Assembly (NCBI GenBank): GCA_015655075.1
Contig: JAATFT010000007.1
Span: 62,001 to 126,000 of the forward strand
Direction of reading: 5' to 3'
DNA length: 64,000 nt
Source: Clostridiales bacterium
Lineage (GTDB): Bacteria > Bacillota > Clostridia > Lachnospirales > Lachnospiraceae
Made by a program: the position numbers and the translations under genes. The notes below the pieces were generated by a model. That model was not told where the DNA came from. It did no database searches and was given only the letters and a program-made list of their open reading frames with translations. Positions 35,341 to 42,851 of this stretch are shown piece after piece (the first letter of the stretch is position 1; each line of letters opens with the position of its first letter).

Positions 35341-37041
35341 TTAATCTTCTGCATAATCCTGCGTATAGGAAACATCCATTACCTCCTCAAGAGATGTGAT
35401 ACCCTGTTTCAGAAGCCGGATACACTCATCCCTTAATGTGGTCATTCCGGTTTTTAACGAATAATCCATAATTTCATCTATGGAAGCATTTCTGGTAATC
35501 AGGTCATGATGACCGCCGTTAATAAGTAATATCTCATGGACCGCAATACGTCCTTTATAGCCGGTATTATTGCAGGCAGAACAACCCTGCGCCTTTTTAA
35601 AGGTATAATTTCCTTCCTTAAGCCCCAACAACTTTAATTCATGTACCTCCGGCGTATAGGAAACGGCACATTGGGGGCATAAACGACGCACAAGGCGCTG
35701 GGATATGACACCCATTAAGGATACGGCTATCATATAAGGCGGAATCCCCATGTCTTCAAGCCTAGATATTGTACTGACGGCATCGTTGGTATGGAGGGTA
35801 CTTAGAACAAGATGCCCGGTAATTGCAGCCCTTATGGCAATATCAGCGGTTTCACTGTCTCTTATCTCCCCCAGCATGATAATATCCGGATCCTGCCTTA
35901 AAAAGGATCTTAACGCACCTGCAAAGGTAAGTCCCGCCTTTGTATTAACCTGGACCTGATTCAATCCGTCAATCATATATTCAACCGGGTCTTCAATGGT
36001 TGTAATATTATCATGAATCTGATTTAATTCATTTAACATGGTATAAAGCGTAGTTGATTTACCGCTGCCTGTCGGACCGGTTATCAGGATTATTCCATGG
36101 GGATTCATAAGAAGATCATTAAATTTTTCTAAATTTTCCTTTGTAAATCCAAGCTTTTCCTTAGGTATTAAGAAATTAGTTTTATCCAGAATACGTATTA
36201 CCACCTTTTCTCCATGCACGGTAGGTAATACCGATACTCTCATATTAAGCAGCTTGTCTTTTACCCTTTGATCGCAACGGCCGTCCTGTGGTATCCTTTT
36301 TTCAGCTATATCCAGTCCGGCCAGTATCTTAATACGCGTGACAACGGCAGAATGGGCCTCTTTTGGTATATTTTTGGATAAATGAAGCTTACCGTCAACC
36401 CGGAACCGGATCCTTACTTCATCTTCCAAAGGTTCAATATGTATATCACTGGCCCCTTCCATTATGGCCTGTTCAATTGTTGAATTTACCAGTCGGACAA
36501 TCGGCGCGCTATCCACTTCCAGAGACTGTTCTTCCACCTCTATATTATGCGTACTGTTAAACTGATCCGCTTCCTTCTGAAATTCTTTAATTGCATTATC
36601 GGAAGTCTCATTTCCATATAATTTATTAATAGTGCTGGAAATAGCTTCCTTATAGGATATTACGGGAGCTATTTCTAAATTTGTAGCCATTTTAATATCT
36701 TCGATTGCAATAAAATCAAGAGGATCTTCCATTGCAACATACAGTAAATTAAATTCCTGTTTCACAGGCACCACATTATGTCTTACTATCAGCTGGTAGG
36801 GAATTAACCGCTGTATTTCAGGGTCAATTGTTATATTGTTAAGATCGATAAAAGGAATGCCTAACTGGAATTCTAAAACCTCCATAATCCTTTTTTCATC
36901 AACGATATTCTTATTGACCAATATACCCCCAAGTGTGTCGCCTGTTTTTTGCTGTATCTCAAGAGCTTCTTCCAATTGTTCTTCCGTAATCAGGCCCGAC
37001 TCATATAATAAATCACCCAATTTTTGTTTATTTATATCCAT
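35341..37041 (-). CDS. pilB: Type IV pilus extension ATPase PilB
   Basis: 566-residue GspE/PilB ATPase. The N-terminal MshEN-type domain (LGDLLYESGLITEEQLEEAL) may bind cyclic di-GMP in some homologues. Then come Walker A ITGPTGSGKSTTLYTM, ITTIEDPVEYMIDG, Walker B DPDIIMLGEIRDSETA, and a four-cysteine zinc site (CPQC and CSAC). It drives pilus extension. It is first of the conserved pil genes, preceded by the unknown 319-residue gene. Confidence 0.95.
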   Translation of the reverse strand: MDINKQKLGDLLYESGLITEEQLEEALEIQQKTGDTLGGILVNKNIVDEKRIMEVLEFQLGIPFIDLNNITIDPEIQRLIPYQLIVRHNVVPVKQEFNLLYVAMEDPLDFIAIEDIKMATNLEIAPVISYKEAISSTINKLYGNETSDNAIKEFQKEADQFNSTHNIEVEEQSLEVDSAPIVRLVNSTIEQAIMEGASDIHIEPLEDEVRIRFRVDGKLHLSKNIPKEAHSAVVTRIKILAGLDIAEKRIPQDGRCDQRVKDKLLNMRVSVLPTVHGEKVVIRILDKTNFLIPKEKLGFTKENLEKFNDLLMNPHGIILITGPTGSGKSTTLYTMLNELNQIHDNITTIEDPVEYMIDGLNQVQVNTKAGLTFAGALRSFLRQDPDIIMLGEIRDSETADIAIRAAITGHLVLSTLHTNDAVSTISRLEDMGIPPYMIAVSLMGVISQRLVRRLCPQCAVSYTPEVHELKLLGLKEGNYTFKKAQGCSACNNTGYKGRIAVHEILLINGGHHDLITRNASIDEIMDYSLKTGMTTLRDECIRLLKQGITSLEEVMDVSYTQDYAED

Positions 37042-37097
37042 TTATACTCCCTCGTCTCATCAACTGATAAAATTAGCAACTGTAATTACAGCTATTG

Positions 37098-38057
37098 TTA
37101 TAGTTGTAATTGAGATAAGTAGGATTCACAATTAAGAAATCTGCTTAAATTATCCATTAATCTCACAGAGGTAATTGTTTCAAATATTATTTCTTTACTG
37201 TTATACTCCAGAAACAGTAAATCATGCACTCCCGATTGGACACAGGTAAATCCCGTACTTATTATTCTGCCCGTTTCATCCTGCCTGGAAGCCTGGGCGG
37301 ATAAAATATTGTCCACAATAATCATCCTGTTGGACAAATGGGATAATTCTCCGGACAGCTGATACAGTCCTCCCTTTTGTGTGATTGTCCCCATAGTAAT
37401 AAGCTTCTCAATGGCATCCTGCACCTGCTGTTGGGACAGGGAAATATGTTCGCCGGCAATTTCATTTAATATACACACAAACCACTGTATGCTGGAACTT
37501 GTACTATTTATAATCCTCCAGATCATATTGGTATTATATGAATTATGTGTAAACGGTATTTCATCCAAAAATGCCCTTAAAGAAGATTTTCTCTCCATAT
37601 CCAGCAACGCCGCAATAACCAATGCTTCTATTATCGTAAATTTGCAGGAAACATTAAGACTTTTTAAGTTGCTTTTTCCTACAAAATCAGACAATACCTT
37701 TACTATACTTTGAGGATTTGTTTCATCATCAATTGTAATATTATTGGGAGTTACGGTAAAAGAAATATGTCTTTGGTAGGAATTATCATAATTGATATCA
37801 TGTTCATAAGTTCCTGCGCCTCCCGTAAAAATCACTTTCACTACAGCATTCGGCCTGGCTAATACATCTATGGCCGGCTGTATGGACTCGGAAATATTCC
37901 CGTTAAAATCAATTACCCCCATCTCTTCCAGGCTGTTCCTGTCATCAGATGATAACTCTTTTGACGGGAATCTGTTTAAAGGAGATATATTATTTTTATC
38001 CCTTATAATTGTATTCAGTCTTTCAATTTTTTCACGCTCTAAAGTGCATTTTAGCAT
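37098..38057 (-). CDS. Unknown protein in the pilus cluster, with winged-helix-like segment
   Basis: 319 residues, not recognised. It has no signal peptide and no clear membrane helix, so it is probably cytoplasmic. The first 110 residues are predicted mixed alpha/beta (AVVKVIFTGGAGTYEHDINY). A helical part follows (FTIIEALVIAALLDMERKSS), then a segment around 230-255 (SQQQVQDAIEKLITMGTI) that reads like a winged helix. It lies between the CheY-linker gene and pilB in one operon (gaps 109 and 56 bases), so a role in pilus control or assembly is inferred from position. Confidence 0.65.
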   Translation of the reverse strand: MLKCTLEREKIERLNTIIRDKNNISPLNRFPSKELSSDDRNSLEEMGVIDFNGNISESIQPAIDVLARPNAVVKVIFTGGAGTYEHDINYDNSYQRHISFTVTPNNITIDDETNPQSIVKVLSDFVGKSNLKSLNVSCKFTIIEALVIAALLDMERKSSLRAFLDEIPFTHNSYNTNMIWRIINSTSSSIQWFVCILNEIAGEHISLSQQQVQDAIEKLITMGTITQKGGLYQLSGELSHLSNRMIIVDNILSAQASRQDETGRIISTGFTCVQSGVHDLLFLEYNSKEIIFETITSVRLMDNLSRFLNCESYLSQLQL

Positions 38058-38166
38058 TCGTCACGAGACCTCCTCTTCCTAATTGATGATTTATTATATA
38101 TGGTTAACTTATATGGAGCAATCAAATTAATTAAATGCGACCGTTCCTCCGAACAGTCACAATACC

Positions 38167-40290
38167 TTATATTTTCATTCTGTCCTGCCCTAAAATACGT
38201 TCAGCTTTTTCTTGTACAAGATGCATAATCATATGATAAAGACTGTTTTTTTCAAAATATACCCTGCCCTGTGAACTGCTATAGTTGGAAACCCTTAATA
38301 TATTAGATATGGTAATTTCATCTTTGCCATACCATTCGCTTCCAAACACCTTAAAAGTAGGCAGCCTAATGCCTTCATACGGCCTGAATAAATATTTTCC
38401 CACAACATTTTCATTTTCAAACCGGTTATTCAGATTCATATAGGCATTTATCATATCAAATAAGATATTTTGTTCGGAATTTTCCTCCTCCGACAAATTG
38501 TTTCCGTCATGGGAGAAACCGCAGAAGTTCTGGACATAATTGTCGTTCCTTGCAATCCTGTGTGCAGAACCTTCCTCATGTCTTGAATCAAATCTGTCTA
38601 TCCATAAGTAAGAAAAAGCCGAACTTTCTGTATCCTCTTCGGTTCTTCTTATTTCTGCTACGGCATTGATTTTTTCCGGAATTTCTCCCCCTGTACCAGC
38701 CTCCCGTATCTCCTGGGCGGAAACCGCCGAGACAGCTTCTTCCTTGGCAATACCCTGCAGAATTTCCCGTCCGGAAACATTCGCAGAAACATTCTCGATC
38801 GTTTCCTCTTTGACACCAGCGTCCGGTACTTCCTGAACAGAAATACTCCCGGCCGCCTCCCCTTTGGCAGCAAGCTCCTCTGCTTCTTTAACAGGAACAA
38901 CCTCCCTAGCCTCATCCTTGGCGACAGCCCCCGTCTCCTCCTGATTGCCGGCGCTCTCCGTATTTTCCTCCTTGGCAATGCCCTGCAGGATTTCCTGACC
39001 GGGAATACTCCCGGCCGTTTCCTCTTTGACATCAGTTGACCGTACTTCCTGAACAGAAATGCTCCCGGCCATCTCCCCTTTGGCGGCAGGCTCCTCTGCT
39101 TCTTTAGCAGAAACACTCTCCAGAATTATCTCCTCGGCAACAATTTCTGTCGCTTCCTGACCAGCAACGATCCCGGCAGGTTCTTCTTTTGCACCGGCCG
39201 GCCGCACTTCCTTGTCGGAAGCAGCTTCAACAGCCTCTTTTTTCGTGTCGGTCTCCCGGTTTTCTACATCAGAATCCGTATCCAGAGTTTCTTCTTTAAC
39301 AATAGTATTCAGGGCTTCTTCTTCAACATCAACAGCGGGCAAGTTTTCTTCTTCCGCAACCGCCTCATTGCCTTCCCCCTCGCTGGCAATTTCTAAAGTC
39401 CCTTCTTCCGCAGCAACATCTAAAACCGCCTCTTCGGCAATCGTATCCGAACCTTCCTCTTCGGCAATAATATCTAAGCTGTCCGTTTCAGCAGAAGCCT
39501 CCAGGCTTTCTTCTTCCACAGCAAGTTCCAGGCTCTCCCCTCCGTCAAGCAACTCTAAAGAAGGGGCTTCGGTATCAGCTTTTGTAACAGCTTCTTCGAT
39601 ATCGGTTTTCAGGCTTTCCTCCGTCTTAACGTCAGGCGACTTTTCCTTATTTGCAGCTTCATCCGAATTCGTGACCTCATTTGCCGCCTTATTATTTTCA
39701 GCAACCTCTGTTGCTTCCTTCTTTACGGCATTTTCCTTAATTTCTTCGGTGTCCTTAGCTACTTCCCGGACAATAGTATCGCGCGTTCTTTCCTTAATAT
39801 AGTGTTTCTTTTCTTCTTCAAAAGAAATAACCTGACTATTTTTTGATTCTAAATGCGCATTTAATACTTCAACAATATTTTCCTTTTTATATGGCTTTAA
39901 TACATAATCGATTGCACCTATTTTCATAGCTTCCACAATAATACTTTTTTGACCCATAGCAGTGCACATTATGATTTTTAAATTAGAGTTCGCTTCCAAA
40001 ATCTGCGGCAATGCTCCCATTCCGTCCAATTTAGGCATGGCAACATCCAAAAAAATAAAATCCGGTCTGGTTTGTTTGGCCATTTCAAGCGCTTCAAAAC
40101 CGTCGGCTGCTTCTCCTACAACATTATGGCCTTCACTTTCCAGCATATCCTTTAATATTTTTCTGGCAAAGCCGGAATCATCAACTATCAATATATTTTT
40201 CTTAGCTGCCTCATAATGAGTTTCTACAGCAGGTATATCATTATCCGGTATGTCATTGGGCATATCACTTCTTGTTTTTAATAATTTCAT
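38167..40290 (-). CDS. CheY-like receiver with long disordered repeat linker and novel C-terminal domain
   Basis: 707 residues. A receiver domain occupies about 31-150: acidic pair in LIVDDSGF (D37, D38), phosphoacceptor Asp82 in FLDVAMPKLDG, Thr110 and Lys132 in VLKPYKK. Residues about 160-550 are a Glu/Ala/Val-rich, nearly charge-patterned low-complexity stretch. It includes a duplicated block of about 50 residues (about 393-442 and 462-516, both with KGE..GSISVQEV and QGIAKEE). The last 150 residues are a folded unknown domain (NILFDMINAYMNLNNRFENE, YGKDEITISNILRVSNY). It has no DNA-binding domain, so output is probably protein-protein. It heads the pilus cluster; GGAGGGG precedes the ATG. 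Confidence 0.8.
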   Translation of the reverse strand: MKLLKTRSDMPNDIPDNDIPAVETHYEAAKKNILIVDDSGFARKILKDMLESEGHNVVGEAADGFEALEMAKQTRPDFIFLDVAMPKLDGMGALPQILEANSNLKIIMCTAMGQKSIIVEAMKIGAIDYVLKPYKKENIVEVLNAHLESKNSQVISFEEEKKHYIKERTRDTIVREVAKDTEEIKENAVKKEATEVAENNKAANEVTNSDEAANKEKSPDVKTEESLKTDIEEAVTKADTEAPSLELLDGGESLELAVEEESLEASAETDSLDIIAEEEGSDTIAEEAVLDVAAEEGTLEIASEGEGNEAVAEEENLPAVDVEEEALNTIVKEETLDTDSDVENRETDTKKEAVEAASDKEVRPAGAKEEPAGIVAGQEATEIVAEEIILESVSAKEAEEPAAKGEMAGSISVQEVRSTDVKEETAGSIPGQEILQGIAKEENTESAGNQEETGAVAKDEAREVVPVKEAEELAAKGEAAGSISVQEVPDAGVKEETIENVSANVSGREILQGIAKEEAVSAVSAQEIREAGTGGEIPEKINAVAEIRRTEEDTESSAFSYLWIDRFDSRHEEGSAHRIARNDNYVQNFCGFSHDGNNLSEEENSEQNILFDMINAYMNLNNRFENENVVGKYLFRPYEGIRLPTFKVFGSEWYGKDEITISNILRVSNYSSSQGRVYFEKNSLYHMIMHLVQEKAERILGQDRMKI

Positions 40291-40391
40291 AGTTTATTCC
40301 CCTCCATTTCAGAATAATCCACTGCATTATGTATAAAATTAAATATAATATCACGAACTATGAAAAATATGATCCCCTCCATATCCATATT

Positions 40392-40477
40392 GTTTTTCCA
40401 GGCGGGATGCAAAGCATCGTAAGGTATCATGGCGCCAAGCATCAGCACAGAATCTGCTTTGCAAGTTTTTCTTATAT
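40392..40477 (-). repeat. Dispersed repeat family A, copy 2
   Basis: Read on the minus strand this matches the 59653 copy from ATAAGAAA through CTTGCAAAGCA, TTCTGTGCTGA, GCTTGGC, ACCTTACGATGC and CATCCCG. It lies upstream of the CheY-linker gene in the 574-base intergenic space, roughly 100 bases before its start. The remaining space holds a perfect inverted repeat (40601-40657), the vanG promoter and a UTR hairpin. Confidence 0.65.
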
Positions 40478-40600
40478 AAAAATAAACTCAATTATTTTCG
40501 TTATTTTCGATTTCTGTTGCTAGATTAACATATTACACATATTTTTTGTCGAAATTGTAATTTTTACGGTATATTTTGTAATATTTGTTTTGTGAATTTA

Positions 40601-40657
40601 ACAAGTAAGTTCCGAATCCACACCTACACGCTGCTAAGAAGCAGGGAACTTACTTGT
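40601..40657. repeat. Perfect 13-base inverted repeat with 31-base loop
   Basis: ACAAGTAAGTTCC (40601-40613) and GGAACTTACTTGT (40645-40657) lie between the divergent pilus cluster and vanG operon. There is no T-run after either arm, so a simple terminator is unlikely. The design (perfect arms, loop of 31-33) resembles the palindrome at 6522-6578. Confidence 0.55.
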
Positions 40658-40737
40658 AAGGTAAAAAATAAAAAGAATTACATAGGTGTTTCATAAGTAT
40701 ATCTTAAGAGGAATTTAAAAAATTCTCTGAATCGATC

Positions 40738-40746
40738 TGGTATAAT
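40738..40746 (+). promoter_or_regulatory. Extended -10 promoter of the vanG operon
   Basis: TGGTATAAT (TATAAT at 40741-40746) lies 118 bases before the vanG start, leaving a structured leader. No clear -35 is seen. Confidence 0.5.
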
Positions 40747-40815
40747 CATTGTTGAACTACAAAATAATAAGATTGCCGTAATCCTTACCATCCCAGTTTA
40801 AAGCGGTAATCAATA

Positions 40816-40836
40816 TTGTGGTTCGATTAACCACAA
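40816..40836 (+). promoter_or_regulatory. UTR hairpin before vanG (operator or RNA stem)
   Basis: TTGTGGTT (40816-40823) pairs perfectly with AACCACAA (40829-40836) around five bases, 29 bases before the vanG start. A second small stem TTACC...GGTAA lies just upstream. It could be a regulator binding site or an RNA stem affecting the ribosome site. Confidence 0.45.
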
Positions 40837-40864
40837 AAGACAGATATCCGGAAAAGAGGTCAAT

Positions 40865-41917
40865 ATGGAAAAGAAAAAAATAGCTGTTTTATTCGGAGGA
40901 TGCTCCACGGAATATGACGTTTCCCTCCAATCAGCCTATGCTGTAATTACACATCTTAAAAAGAATTTATACGAAATCGTTATGCTTGGTATTACAAAGC
41001 AAGGAGATTGGTTTCACTTTCGGGGGGAACCGGAAAAATTATTAAATGATACCTGGTTTACCAAAGAAGCCTGTACCCCTGCTCTGCTTTCCCCAAGCAG
41101 ATCCGACCATGGAATTATTGAATTTAAAGATAATGCCGCCGTTCACATAAAAATAGACGCGGTGTTTCCTGTATTACATGGTAAAAATGGAGAAGACGGT
41201 ACTGTTCAGGGGCTGATAGAACTGGCCGGTATCCCGCTGGTAGGGTGTGATACCCTTAGCTCGGCCCTGTGTATGGATAAGGATTATGCTCACAAAATCG
41301 TATCCCTGGCAGGAATCAAAACCCCGGCTTCTGTGGTTATCCTTAAGGGAATAAAGAATTCCCAAATACTGCGACTGACACAAGATTTAAATTATCCGGT
41401 TTTCGTAAAACCGGTAAAATCCGGTTCCTCCTTTGGTATCACCAAGGTTAATGAGAAAGAGCATTTAATGGAAGCCGTAAATACAGCCTTCCGGTATGAT
41501 AATAAAGTTGTGCTTGAAGAAAATATTGATGGATTTGAAGTCGGGTGCGCCGTTTTAGGAAATGAAGAACCCATTGTGGGAGAAGTGGACGAAATAGAAT
41601 TGACGCAGGGCTTTTTTGATTACACGGAAAAGTACACCTTAAAAACCTCCCGCATTCATATGCCGGCCAGAATCAAAAAACAAACGGCGGGGCGTATTAA
41701 GAAAACCGCCCTTACTATTTACAGGGAGCTGGGATGCCGGGGTTTTGCAAGGGTAGATATGTTTTTAACTCCGGCAGGGGATATCGTATTTAATGAAGTA
41801 AACACCATACCGGGTTTTACTTCACACAGCCGGTATCCTAATATGCTAAAAGGCATCGGACTTAATTTTGAAGATATTTTGGACAAGCTGATACAGCTGT
41901 CCTTGGAAGGTTTTTGA
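40865..41917 (+). CDS. vanG: VanG-type D-alanine--D-serine ligase
   Basis: 350-residue ATP-grasp ligase. It starts MEKKKIAVLFGGCSTEYDVS, has FPVLHGKNGEDGTVQG and FNEVNTIPGFTSHSRYP, and carries the omega-loop FFDYTEKYTLKTS (EKY near residue 254). That loop is characteristic of VanG and other D-Ala:D-Ser ligases rather than housekeeping Ddl. The product replaces D-Ala-D-Ala in peptidoglycan precursors and lowers vancomycin affinity. It is followed by vanXY and vanT, the VanG order, without vanR, vanS or vanW near. Many Clostridia carry such operons silently; whether this one gives resistance cannot be told from sequence. Confidence 0.9.
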   Translation: MEKKKIAVLFGGCSTEYDVSLQSAYAVITHLKKNLYEIVMLGITKQGDWFHFRGEPEKLLNDTWFTKEACTPALLSPSRSDHGIIEFKDNAAVHIKIDAVFPVLHGKNGEDGTVQGLIELAGIPLVGCDTLSSALCMDKDYAHKIVSLAGIKTPASVVILKGIKNSQILRLTQDLNYPVFVKPVKSGSSFGITKVNEKEHLMEAVNTAFRYDNKVVLEENIDGFEVGCAVLGNEEPIVGEVDEIELTQGFFDYTEKYTLKTSRIHMPARIKKQTAGRIKKTALTIYRELGCRGFARVDMFLTPAGDIVFNEVNTIPGFTSHSRYPNMLKGIGLNFEDILDKLIQLSLEGF

Positions 41918-41928
41918 ATTGAAAGGAA

Positions 41929-41962
41929 AAGGTATACCGCAGGCCAGCCTGGGGTATACCTT
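41929..41962 (+). repeat. Near-perfect 34-base palindrome at the vanG-vanXY junction
   Basis: AAGGTATACC (41929-41938) and GGTATACCTT (41953-41962) flank GCAGGCCAGCCTGG, giving a stem of 15 pairs with one mismatch. It begins 12 bases after the vanG stop and ends ten bases before the likely vanXY ATG, and it includes the region where a ribosome site would be expected. It could control translation of vanXY or protect the mRNA. Confidence 0.7.
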
Positions 41963-41972
41963 GGGTATAAAT

Positions 41973-42770
41973 ATGAAAAACATGAATTTAAATGCTGCAA
42001 ATATATACAGAGGTAATCTGATACTTGTAAACAATAAACATCCTGTTGCCGGCAAAGATAACTATTATGCGGCCTCCCTGGTTTCCGTCGACGTAAAATA
42101 CCCGAATATTTTACTGGACTATGTAGCCGCAAAAGAATTATCCCAAATTCTGAATACATTGAATCTGAATAATGAGATTATACCCGTCAGCGGTTATCGT
42201 ACTTTGACTGAACAGAAACAGATTTATACTGATTCCATGAAAGAAAACGGCTCTGATTTTACGGAAAAATATGTAGCCCTGCCCGGCAGAAGTGAACATC
42301 AGACCGGATTAGCGATTGATCTGGCAGAGAATAACAAAGAATACGATTTTATCCGTCCCCATTTTTCCTATGCCGGAATATGTATGCTGTTTCGTAAAAA
42401 GGCGATTCAATACGGTTTTATCGAGCGCTACCCCAAAGGAAAGGAAGCCGTCACCGGGATAGCCCATGAACCATGGCATTTTCGTTATGTGGGGTATCCT
42501 CATTCAGAAATTATGAATATGAAAAATTTAACCCTGGAGGAATATATTAAATATCTCAAAAATTTTCCTTATAAGGGAAAACACCTGAAATTCTTTAACT
42601 GTGAATATAATTATGAAATTTTTTATATAAGCCTTTCCCAATTACGGCAGATTTCCGTGACATTTCCGGTTAATACTACTTTTCAGATTTCAGGGAATAA
42701 TATGGATGGATTTATCATTACCTTGAGAAGGCATAAACTTGAGAAAGGTATAAATAAAATACAGCGGTAA
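41973..42770 (+). CDS. vanXY: VanXY-type D,D-dipeptidase/carboxypeptidase (M15)
   Basis: 265-residue zinc peptidase that removes D-Ala-D-Ala dipeptide and trims pentapeptides, so that D-Ser-ended precursors dominate. Zinc and catalytic motifs are SEHQTGLAIDL (HxxxxxxD) and HEPWHFRYVG; VSGYRTLTEQ is also conserved. I start at ATG 41973 because the sequence from there aligns with the remembered start of enterococcal VanXYG. A TTG at 41919 has a better GGAAGG site, but the 18 added residues run through the palindrome and match nothing. It has no signal peptide, so it is cytoplasmic, as expected for VanXY. Confidence 0.87.
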   Translation: MKNMNLNAANIYRGNLILVNNKHPVAGKDNYYAASLVSVDVKYPNILLDYVAAKELSQILNTLNLNNEIIPVSGYRTLTEQKQIYTDSMKENGSDFTEKYVALPGRSEHQTGLAIDLAENNKEYDFIRPHFSYAGICMLFRKKAIQYGFIERYPKGKEAVTGIAHEPWHFRYVGYPHSEIMNMKNLTLEEYIKYLKNFPYKGKHLKFFNCEYNYEIFYISLSQLRQISVTFPVNTTFQISGNNMDGFIITLRRHKLEKGINKIQR

Positions 42771-42851
42771 ATATACCGCTATGCAGCATCATTTAAATGC
42801 GCAATAGTTTGCAGGAGAACTATTAAGCATACGCAAGAATGGAGTATAAAA

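Noticed and set aside
25519-37041. The pilus cluster as a type II secretion or competence system
   Set aside because: pilT with the AVRNLIRE motif and pilM-pilN-pilO identify a type IVa-like pilus; no comE/comG-specific genes or secretin are present.
38750-39120. Internal repeats as a possible CRISPR or tandem DNA repeat array
   Set aside because: The repeats are in frame, imperfect and coding; spacing and lack of unique spacers exclude CRISPR.
39212-39802. Long open frame on the plus strand (196 codons)
   Set aside because: It is the mirror of the Glu/Ala-rich repeat region of the CheY-linker gene, with Ser-rich low-complexity translation and no ribosome site.
40392-40460. Plus-strand GGGATGCAAAGC resembling part of a cyclic-di-GMP-I riboswitch near the pilus cluster
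   Set aside because: The motif is on the strand opposite to the pilus genes, the rest of the aptamer is missing, and the stretch is explained as repeat family A copy 2.
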